Shown here: positions 53,651 to 64,000 of the stretch, one piece after another | How positions within the stretch are numbered: position 1 is the stretch's first letter | Layout of the letters: every line of letters starts with the position of its first letter | DNA from: Diplolepis rosae | Taxonomy: Eukaryota > Arthropoda > Insecta > Hymenoptera > Diplolepididae | Length of the DNA: 64,000 nucleotides | Assembly (NCBI GenBank): GCA_030998225.1 | Contig: JAPYXD010000744.1 | Coordinates: 1,736,001-1,800,000 of the forward strand | Direction: 5' to 3' | Position numbers and translations under genes: made by a program | Notes under the pieces: model-generated | Seen by the model: the letters and a program-made list of their open reading frames with translations, nothing else | Told to the model about the DNA's origin: nothing | Database searches by the model: none

Positions 53651-54659
53651 TTTTCAAGCACCTGGGATGCTAGATATAATTTTCAAAATGACAGGATCTC
53701 TAAAATATAAACAAGTTATGTTAAATATCTGTTCTCAGCTTAAGTTTCCTGATGAAGATGTTTTTTAAGCACCTGGACTACTATATATAATTTTCAAAAT
53801 GACGGGATCTCTATAATATAAACAAGGTATCTTAAATTTCAGTTCTCAGCTCAAGTTCCATAAGGAAGATGGTTTTTAAGCACCTGGAATACTAAATATA
53901 ATTTACAAAATGAAGGGATCTCTAAAATATAAACTAGGTATCTTAAATATCACTTCTCAGCTTAAGTTCCATAAGGAAGATGGTTTTTAAGCACCTGGAA
54001 TACTAAATATAATTTACAAAATAAAGGGATCTCTAAAAAATAAACGAGGTATCTTAAATTTCACTTCTCAGCTTAAGTACCCTGAGGAAGATGTTTTTTA
54101 AGCACCTGGACTACTATATATAATTTTCAAAATGACGGGATCTCTAAAATATAAACTAGGTATCTAAAATTTCACTTCTCAGCTTAAGTTCCATAAGGAA
54201 GATGGTTTTTAAGCACCCGGAATACTAAATATAATTTACAAAATGAAGGGATATCTAAAATATAAATGAGGTATTTTAAATTTCACTTCTCAGCTTAAGT
54301 TCCCTGAGGAAGATGTTTTTTAAGCACCTGGACTACTAGATATAATTTTCCAAATGACGGGATCTGTAAAATATGAACAAGGTATCTGAATTTTCAGTTT
54401 TCAGCTTAAGTTCCCTGAGGAACATGTTTTTAAGCACCTGGACTACTAGATATAATTTTCAAAATGAAGGAATCTCTAAAATATAAACGAGGTATCTTAA
54501 ATTTCACTTCTCAGCTTAAGTACCCTGAGGAAGATTTTTTTTAAGCACCTGGAATACTATATATAATTTTCAAAATTAAGGGATCTCTAAAATATTATAG
54601 AGGTATCTTAAATTTCACTCCTCAGCTTAAGTACCCTGAGGAAGATGTTTTTTAAGCAC

Positions 54660-54900
54660 CTGGTCTACTAAATATAATTTTCAAAATGAGTAGATCTCTA
54701 AAAAATAAACGAGGTATCTTAAATTTCACTTCTCAGCTTAAGTTCCCTGATGAAGATGTTTTTTAAGCACCTGGTCTACTAAATATAATTTTCAAAATGA
54801 GTAGATCTCTAAAAAATAAACGAGGTATCTTAAATTTCACTTCTCAGCTTAAGTTCCCCGAGGAAGATGTTTTTTAAGCACCTGGACTACTAGATATAAT
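54660..54900 (+). repeat. Single-monomer tandem duplication
   Basis: The private variant TCAAAATGAGTAGATCTC occurs at 54681 and again at 54792, exactly 111 bp apart, with the intervening sequence nearly identical. It is a very recent one-unit duplication. Confidence 0.78.
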
Positions 54901-56574
54901 TTTCAAAATGACGGGATCTCTATAATATAAACAAGGTATCTTAAATTTCAGTTCTCAGCTCAAGTTCCATAAGGAAGATGGTTTTTAAGCACCTGGAATA
55001 CTAAATATAATTTACAAAATGACGAGATCTCTAAAAAATAAACGAGGTATCTTAAATTTCACTTCTCAGCTTAAGTACCCTGAGGAAAATTTTTTTTAAG
55101 CACCTGAAATACTAAATATAATTTACAAAATAAAGGAATCTCTAAAAAATAAACGAGGTATCTTAAATTTCACTTCTCAGCTTAAGTACCCTGAGGAAAA
55201 TTTTTTTTAAGCACCTGGAATACTAAATATAATTTACAAAATAAAGGGATCTCTAAAAAATAAACGAGGTATCTTAAATTTCACTTCACAGCTTAAGTAC
55301 CCTGAGGAAGATGTTTTTTAAGCACCTGGAATACTAAATATAATTTTCAAAATGACGGGTTCTCTAAAATATAAACTAGGTATCTTAAATTTCAGTTCTC
55401 AGCTCAAGTTCCATAAGGAAGATGGTTTTTAAGCACCTGGAATACTAAATATAATTTACAAAATGAAGGGATCTCTAAAATATAAACTAGGTATCTTAAA
55501 TTTCACTTCTCAGCTTAAGTTCCATAAGGAAGATGGTTTTTAAGCACCTGGAATACTAAATATAATTTACAAAATGAAGGGATCTCTAAAATATAAACAA
55601 GGTATCTTAAATTTCAGTTCTCAGCTCAAGTTCCATAAGGAAGATGGTTTTTAAGCACCTGGAATACTAAATATAATTCACAAAATGAAGGGATCTCTAA
55701 AATATAATTGAGGTATCTTAAATATCACTTCTCAGCTTAAGTTCCATAAGGAAGATGGTTTTTAAGCACCTGGAATACTAAATATAATTTACGAAATAAA
55801 GGGATCTCTAAAAAATAAACGAGGTATCTTAAATTTCAGTTCTCAGCTTAAGTACCCTGTGGAAGATGTTTTTTAAGCACCTGGACTACTATATATAATT
55901 TTCAAAATTACGGGATCTCTATAATATAAACAAGGTATCTTAAATTTCAGTTCTCAGCTCAAGTTCCATAAGGAAGATGGTTTTTAAGCACCTGGAATAC
56001 TAAATATAATTCACAAAATGAAGGGATCTCTAAAATATAATTGAGGTATCTTAAATTTCACTTCTCAGCTTAAGTTCCCCGAGGAAGATGTTTTTTAAGC
56101 ACCTGGACTACTCGATATAAATTTCAAAATGACGGGATCTGTAAAATATGAACAATGTATCTGAATTTTCAGTTCTCAGCTTAAGTTCCCTGAGGAAGAT
56201 GTTTTTAAGCACCTGGACTACTAGATATAATTTTCAAAATGACGGGATCTCTAAAATATAAACTAGGTATCTTAAATATCACTTCTCAGCTTAAGTTCCA
56301 TAAGGAACATGGTTTTTAAGCACCTGGAATACTAAATATAATTTACAAAATGACGAGATCTCTAAAATATAAACGAGGTATCTTAAATTTCACTTCTCAG
56401 CGTAAGTACCCTGAGGAAAATTTTTTTTAAGCACCTGGAATACTAAATATAGATTACAAAATAAAGGAATCTCTAAAAAATCAACGAGGTATCTTAAATT
56501 TCACTTCTCAGCTTAAGTACCCTGAAGATGATGTTTTTAAGCACCTGGACTACTATATATAATTTTCAAAATGA

Positions 56575-57270
56575 CGGGATCTGTAAAATATGAACAACGT
56601 ATCTGAATTTTCACTTCTCAATTTAGTTCCCTGATGAAGATGTTTTTCAAGCACCTGGTCTACTAAATATAATTTTCAAAATGACGGGATCTCTAAAATA
56701 TAATCTAGGTATCTTAAATTACACTTCTCAGCTTAAGTTCCCTGAGGAATATGTATTTTAGTCACCTGGAATACTAGACATAATTTTCAAAAAGACGGGA
56801 TCTCTAAAATATGAACTAGGTATCTTAATTTTCAGTTCTCAGCTTAAGGTCCCTGAGGAAGATGTTTTTCAAGCGACTGGGCTACTAAATATAATTTTCA
56901 AAATGACGGGATCTCTAAAATATAAACCAGGTATCTTAAATTTCTGTTCTCAGCTTAACTTCCACGTGGAATATGTATTTTAAACCCTTGGACTACTAGA
57001 TATAATTTTCAAAATGACGGGATCTGTAAAATATGAACAACGTATCTGAATTTTCACTTCTCAATTTAGTTCCCTGATGAAGATGTTTTTCAAGCACCTG
57101 GTCTACTAAATAGAATTTTCAAAATGACGGGATGTCTAAAATATAATCTAGGTATCTTAAATTACACTTCTCAGCTTAAGTTCCCTGAGGAATATGTATT
57201 TTAGTCACCTGGAATACTAGACATAATTTTCAAAAAGACGGGATCTCTAAAATATGAACTAGGTATCTTC
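56575..57270 (+). repeat. Four-monomer local duplication
   Basis: A run of units marked by TCTCAATTTAGTTCCCTGATG (CAATTTAG at 56619 and 57062, offset 443 bp), followed by a TCTAGGTATCTTAAATTACAC unit and a TTAGTCACCTGGAATACTAG unit, occurs twice. The offset is four monomers minus one base. A palindrome-subtype unit (about 56950) lies between the copies. Confidence 0.78.
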
Positions 57271-58844
57271 ATTTTCAGTTCTCAGCTAAAGTACCCTGAG
57301 GAAAATTTTTTTTAAGCACCTGGAATACTAAATACAATTTTCAAAATGAAGGAATCTCTAAAAAATAAACGAGGTATCTTAAATTTCACTTCTCAGCTTA
57401 AGTACCCTGAGGAAGATGTTTTTTAAGCACCTGGTCTACTAAATATAATTTTCAAAATGAGTAGATCTCTAAAAAATATACGAGGTATATTAAATTTCAC
57501 TTCTCAGCTTAAGTTCCCTGATGAAGATGTTTTTTAAGCACCTGGACTACTATATATAATTTTCAAAATGACGGGATCTCTATAATATAAACAAGGTATC
57601 TTAAATTTCAGTTCTCAGCTCAAGTTCCATAAGGAACATGGTTTTTAAGCACCTGGAATACTAAATATAATTTACAAAATGACGAGATCTCTAAAAAATA
57701 AACGAGGTATCTTAAATTTCACTTCTCAGCTTAAGTACCCTGAGGAAAATTTTTTTTAAGCACCTGGAATACTAAATATAATTTACAAAATAAAGGGATC
57801 TCTAAAAAATAAACGAGGTATCTTAAATTTCACTTCTCAGCTTAAGTACCCTGAGGAAGATGTTTTTTAAGCACCTGGACTACTATATATAATTTTCAAA
57901 ATGACGGGATCTCTATAATATAAACAAGGTATCTTAAATTTCAGTTCTCAGCTCAAGTTCCATAAGGAAGATGGTTTTTAAGCACCTGGAATACTAAATA
58001 TAATTTACAAAATGAAGGGATCTCTAAAATATAAACTAGGTATCTTAAATATCACTTCTCAGCTCAAGTTCCCTGAGGAAGTTTTTTTTTAAGCACCTGG
58101 ACTACTATATATAATTTTCAAAATGACGGGATCTCTATAATATAAACAAGGTATCTTAAATTTCAGTTCTCAGCTCAAGTTCCATAAGGAAGATGGTTTT
58201 TAAGCACCTGGAATACTAAATATAATTTACAAAATAAAGGGATCTCTAAAAAATAAACGAGGTATCTTAAATATCACTTCTCAACTTAAGTTCCCTGAGG
58301 AAGATGTTTTTAAAGCACCTGGGCTACTAAATATAATTTTCAAAATGAGGGGATCGCTAAAAAATAAACGAGGTATCTTAAATTCCACTTCTCAGCTTAA
58401 GTTTCCTGATGAAGATGTTTTTTAAGCACCTGGACTACTAAATATAATTCTCAAAATGACGGGATCTCTATAATATAAACAAGGTATCTTAAATTTCTGT
58501 TCTCAGCTTAACTTCCACATGGAATGTGTATTTTAGGCCCTGGGACTACTAAATATAATTTTCAAAATGATGGGATCTGTAAAATATGAACAAGTTATCT
58601 GAATTTTCAGTTTTCAGCTTAAGTTCCCTGAGGAAGAGTTATTTCAAGCACCTGGGCTACTAAATATAATTTTCAAAATGAAGGAATCTCTAAAAAATAA
58701 ACGAGGTATCTTAAATTTCACTTCTCAGCTAAAGTACCATGAGGAAAATTTTTTTTAAGCACCTGGAATACTAAATATAATTTTCAAAATGAAGGAATCT
58801 CTAAAAAATAAACGAGGTATCTTAAATTTCACTTCTCAGCTTAA

Positions 58845-59060
58845 GTACCCTGAGGAAGATGTATTTTAATTACATAGACTACTAGATATAATTTTCAAAA
58901 TGACGGGATCTGTAAAATATGAACAAGGTATCTGAATTTTCACTTCTCAGCTTAAGTACCCTGAGGAAGATGTATTTTAATTACATAGACTACTAGATAT
59001 AATTTTCAAAATGACGGGATCTGTAAAATATGAACAAGGTATCTGAATTTTCAGTTTTCA
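58845..59060 (+). repeat. Single-monomer tandem duplication with a private variant
   Basis: GTATTTTAATTACATAGACT, where other units have AAGCACATAGACT, occurs at 58861 and 58972, exactly 111 bp apart, with matching flanks. It directly demonstrates both the unit length and recent unequal exchange or slippage. Confidence 0.85.
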
Positions 59061-62000
59061 GGTTAAGTTCCCTGAGGAATATGTTTTTCAAGCACCTGGA
59101 AAACTAAATATAATTTACAAAATAAAGGGATCTCTAAAAAATAAACGAGGTATCTTAAATTTCACTTCTCAGCTTAAGTACCCTGAGGAAGATGTTTTTA
59201 AAGCACCTCGACTACTAGAGATAATTTTCAAAATGACGGGATCTCTAAAAAATAAACGAGGTATCTTAAATTTCACTTCTCAGCTTAAGTACCCTGAGGA
59301 AAATTTTTTTTAAGCACCTGGAACACTAAATATAATTTACAAAATGAAGGGATCTCAAAAATATAAATGAGGTATCTTAAATTTCACTTCTCAGCTTAAG
59401 TTCCCTGAGGTAGATGCTTTTTGAGCACCTGGACTACTAGATATAATTTTCAAAATGACGGGATCTGTAAAATATGAACGAGGTATATTAAATTTCACTT
59501 CTCAGCTTAAGTACCCTGAGGAAGATGTATTTTAAGCACCTGGACAACTAGATATAATTGTCAACATGACGGGATCTGTAAAATATGAACAAGGTATCTT
59601 AAATTTCTGTTCTCAGCTTAACTTCCACGTGGAATATGTATTTTAAGCCCTTGGACTACTTGATATGATTTTCAAAATGACGGGATCTGTAAAATATGAA
59701 CAAGTTAACTGAATTTTCAGTTTTCATCTAAAGTTCCGGGAGGAAGATGTTTTTCAAGCACCTGGGTTACTAGATATAATTTTCAAAATGACAGGATCTC
59801 TAAAATATAAACAAGTTATGTTAAATATCTATTCTCAGCTTAACTTCCCTGAGGCAGGTGTATTTTAAGCACCTGGAATACTAAATATAATTTTCAAAAT
59901 TTCGGGATCTCTAAAATATAAACGAGGTATCTTAAATTTCACTTCTCAGCTTAAGTTCCCTGATGAAGATGTTTTTTAAGCACCTGGACTACTATATATA
60001 ATTTTCAAAATGACGGGATCTCTATAATATAAACAAGGTATCTTAAATTTCAGTTCTCAGCTCAAGTTCCATAAGGAAGATGGTTTTTAAGCACCTGGAA
60101 TACTAAATATAATTCACAAAATGACGGGATCTCTAAAATATAAACTAGGTATCTTAAATATCACTTCTCAGCTTAAGTTCCATAAGGAAGATGGTTTTTA
60201 AGCACATGGAATACTAAATATAATTTAAAAAATAAAGGGATCTCTAAAAAATAAACGATGTATCTTAAATTTCACTTCTCAGCTTAAGTACCCTGTGGAA
60301 GATGTTTTTTAAGCACATGGACTACTATATATAATTTTCAAAATGACGGGATCTCTATAATATAAACAAGGTATCTTAAATTTCAGTTCTCAGCTCAAGT
60401 TCCATAAGGAAGATGGTTTTTAAGCACCTGGACTACTAGATATAATTTTCAAAATGACGGGATCTCTAAAATATAAACTAGGTATCTTAAATTTCACTTC
60501 TCAGCTAAAGTTCCCTGAGGAAAATTTTTTTTAAGCACCTGGAATACTAAATATAGATTACAAAATAAAGGAATCTCTAAAAAATCAACGAGGTATCTTA
60601 AATTTCACTTCTCAGCTTAAGTACCCTGAGGATAATGTTTTTTAAGCACCTGGACTACTATATATAATTTTCAAAATGACGGGATCTGTAAAATATGAAC
60701 AACGTATCTGAATTTTCACTTCTCAATTTAGTTCCCTGATGAAGATGTTTTTCAAGCACCTGGTCTACTAAATATAATTTTCAAAATGACGGGATGTCTA
60801 AAATATAATCTAGGTATCTTAAATTACACTTCTCAGCTTAAGTTCCCTGAGGAATATGTATTTTAGTCACCTCGAATACTAGACATAATTTTCAAAAAGG
60901 CGGGATCTCTAAAATATGAACTAGGTATCTTCATTTTCAGTTCTCAGCTTAAGTTCCCTGATGAAGATGTTTTTCAAGCACCTGGGCTACTAAATATAAT
61001 TTTCAAAATGATGGGATCTGTAAAATATGAACAAGGTATCTTAAATTTCTGTTCTCAGCTTAACTTCCACGTGGAATATGTATTTTAAGCCCTTGGACTA
61101 CTAGATATGATTTTCAAAATGACGGGATCTGTAAAATATGTACAAGTTAACTGAATTTTCAGTTTTCAGCTAAAGTTCCGGGAGGAAGATGTTTTTCAAG
61201 CACCTGGGTTACTAGATATAATTTTCAAAATGACAGGATCTCTAAAATATAAACAAGTTATGTTAAATATCTGTTCTCAGCTTAACTTCCCTGAGGAAGG
61301 TGTATTTTAAGCACCTGGAATACTAAATATAATTTACAAAATGACGGGATCTCTAAAATATAAACGAGGTATCTTAAATTTCACTTCTCAGCTTAAGTTT
61401 CCTGATGAAGATGTTTTTTAAGCACCTGGACTACTATATATAATTTTCAAAATGACGGGATCTCTATAATATAAACAAGGTATCTTAAATTTCAGTTCTC
61501 AGCTCAAGTTCCATAAGGAAGATGGTTTTTAAGCACCTGGAATACTAAATATAATTTACAAAATGAAGGGATCTCTAAAATATAAACTAGGTATCTTAAA
61601 TATCACTTCTCAGCTCAAGTTCCATAAGGAAGATGGTTTTTAAGCACCTGGAATACTAAATATAATTTACGAAATAAAGGGATCTCTAAAAAATAAACGA
61701 GGTATCTTAAATTTCACTTCTCAGCTTAAGTACCCTGAGGAAGATGTTTTTTAAGCACCTGGAATACTAAATATAACTTACAAAATGACGAGATCTCTAA
61801 AAAATAAACAAGGTATCTTAAATTTCACTTCTCAGCTTAAGTTCCCCGAGGAAAATTTTTTTTAAGCACCTGGAATACTAAATATAATTTACAAAATGAA
61901 GGGATCTCTAAAATATAAACTAGGTATCTTAAATTTCACTTCTCAGCTTAAGTTCCCCGAGGAAGATGTTTTTTAAGCACCTGGACTACTGTATATAATT

Positions 62001-63189
62001 TTCAAAATGACGGGATCTCTATAATATAAACAAGGTATCTTAAATTTCAGTTCTCAGCTCAAGTTCCATAAGGAAGATGGTTTTTAAGCAACTGGAATAC
62101 TAAATATAATTTACAAAATGAAGGGATCTCTAAAATATAAACTAGGTATCTTAAATTTCACTTCTCAGCTTAAGTTCCATAAGGAAGATGGTTTTTAAGC
62201 ACCTGGAATACTAAATATAATTTTCAAAATGACGGGATCTCTAAAATATAAACTAGGTATCTTAAATTTCACTTCTCAGCTCAAGTTCCATAAGGAAGAT
62301 GGTTTTTAAGCACCTGGAATACTAAATATAATTTACAAAATGAAGGGATCTCTAAAATATAAACTAGGTATCTTAAATATCACTTCTCAGCTCAAGTTCC
62401 ATAAGGAATATGGTTTTTAAGCACATGGAATACTAAATATAATTTACTAAATAAAGGGATCTCTAAAAAATAAACGAGGTATCTTAAATTTCACTTCTCA
62501 GCTTAAGGACCCTGAGGAAGATGTTTTTTAAGCACCTGGAATACTAAATATAATTTACAAAATAAAGGGATCTCTAAAAAATAAACGAGGTATCTTAAAT
62601 TTCACTTCTCAGCTTAAGTTCCGTGAGGAAGATGTTTTTTAAGCACCTGGACTACTAGATATAATTTTCAAAATGACGGGATCTGTAAAATATGAACAAG
62701 GGATATTAAATTTCACTTCTCAGCTTAAGTCCCCTGAGGAATGTGTATTTTAAGCACCTGGACTACTAGATATAATTTTCGAAATGACGGGATCTGTAAA
62801 ATATGAACAAGGTATCTTAAATTTCACTTCTCAGCTTAAGTTCCATAAGGAAGATGGTTTTTAAGCACCTGGAATACTAAATATAATTTACAAAATGACG
62901 GGATCTCTAAAATATTAACTAGGTATCTTAAATTTCAGTTCTCAGCTCAAGTTCCATAAGGAAGATGGTTTTTAAGCACCTGGAATACTAAATATAATTT
63001 ACAAAATGAAGGGATCTCTAAAATATAAACTAGGTATCTTAAATATCACTTCTCAGCTTAAGTTCCATAAGGAAGATGGTTTTTAAGCACCTGGAATACT
63101 AAATATAATTTACAAAATAAATGGATATCTATAAAATAAACGAGGTATCTTAAATTTCACTTCTCAGCTTAAGTACCCTGAGGAAGATG

Positions 63190-64000
63190 TTTTTTAAGCA
63201 CCTGGACTACTGTATATAATTTTCAAAATGACGGGATCTCTATAATATAAACAAGGTATCTTAAATTTCAGTTCTCAGCTCAAGTTCCATAAGGAAGATG
63301 GTTTTTAAGCACCTGGAATACTAAATATAATTCACAAAATGAAGGGATCTCTAAAATATAATTGAGGTATCTTAAATTTCACTTCTCAGCTTAAGTTCCC
63401 CGAGGAAGATGTTTTTTAAGCACCTGGACTACTCGATATAAACTTCAAAATGACGGGATCTGTAAAATATGAACAATGTATCTGAATTTTCAGTTCTCAG
63501 CTTAAGTTCCCTGAGGAAGATGTTTTTAAGCACCTGGACTACTAGATATAATTTTCAAAATGACGGGATCTCTAAAATATAAACTAGGTATCTTAAATAT
63601 CACTTCTCAGCTTAAGTTCCATAAGGAACATGGTTTTTAAGCACCTGGAATACTAAATATAATTTACAAAATGACGAGATCTCTAAAAAATAAACGAGGT
63701 ATCTTAAATTTCACTTCTCAGCTTATGTACCCTGAGGAAAATTTTTTTTAAGCACCTGGAATACTAAATATAGATTACAAAATAAAGGAATCTCTAAAAA
63801 ATCAACGACGTATCTTAAATTTCACTTCTCAGCTTAAGTACCCTGAGGATGATGTTTTTTAAGCACCTGGACTACTATATATAATTTTCAAAATGACGGG
63901 ATCTGTAAAATATGAACAACGTATCTGAATTTTCACTTCTCAATTTAGTTCCCTGATGAAGATGTTTTTCAAGCACCTGGTCTACTAAATATAAATTTCA
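63190..64000 (+). repeat. Partial extra copy of the 52.4-53.3 kb higher-order block, cut by the window end
   Basis: From about 63190 the order of units (TATAATATAAAC unit, CCATAAGG unit, CTACTCGATATAAAC unit, CATAAGGAACATGG unit, GCTTATGTACCC unit, AAAATCAACGACG unit, CAATTTAGTTCC unit) repeats that near 52500-53240, with CTACTCG at 52670 and 63429 (offset 10759 bp). The block is still running at base 64000. Confidence 0.78.

Larger units (their letters stand above)
26791..64000 (+). repeat. 111-bp satellite array, right part
   Basis: The same 111-bp satellite resumes directly after the retrotransposon, in the same orientation and in phase with the left part once the element and one copy of its target duplication are removed. 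About 335 units fit by length. It contains the same monomer subtypes as the left part, plus right-side variants such as TTCTCAATTTAGTTCC and CCCTGATGATG, both made by small deletions. No other transposon, gene or non-satellite insert is visible in these 37 kb. The array runs off the right end of the window. Confidence 0.97.

Overview
This window is almost entirely one tandem satellite DNA interrupted by one retrotransposon. The organism is a eukaryote. An arthropod, most likely an insect, is the best guess, because the retrotransposon has the layout and motifs of the R1 clade of non-LTR elements, best known from arthropods. No cellular gene, tRNA, rRNA or CRISPR array is visible.

Layout. (1) 1-20875: head-to-tail array of an AT-rich monomer of about 111 bp, already running at base 1. 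(2) 20876-26790: one GC-rich non-LTR retrotransposon of about 5.9 kb on the minus strand, with a 31-nt poly(A) tail (poly(T) on the plus strand), a 3' UTR, an ORF2 (endonuclease plus reverse transcriptase), an overlapping ORF1 (Gag-like with three zinc knuckles) and a 5' UTR of about 1.2 kb. A 12-bp target-site duplication flanks it. (3) 26791-64000: the same array continues in the same orientation and phase to the window's end. By length the array holds roughly 520 monomers.

The array is not a simple run of identical units. Distinct monomer subtypes recur in fixed order and form higher-order repeats of several sizes: about 9, 12, 13-14, 15, 22 and 43 monomers. Some are adjacent, some lie 5-10 kb apart. 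Single-monomer duplications with private variants (for example 58861/58972) show the unit length directly. One recurring three-monomer cassette starts with a subtype carrying the perfect palindrome TTCCACGTGGAA.

The retrotransposon looks structurally full length, but each ORF is broken: two one-base frameshifts in ORF1, one frameshift and one in-frame TAG in ORF2. The same array sequence without the insertion is present elsewhere in the window (10741-10980), so the insertion history can be read directly. The short ORFs of about 63 codons in the array are a by-product of a 111-bp unit (37 codons) and are not called as genes. I infer a pericentromeric, centromeric or other heterochromatic location, but the sequence alone does not prove it.
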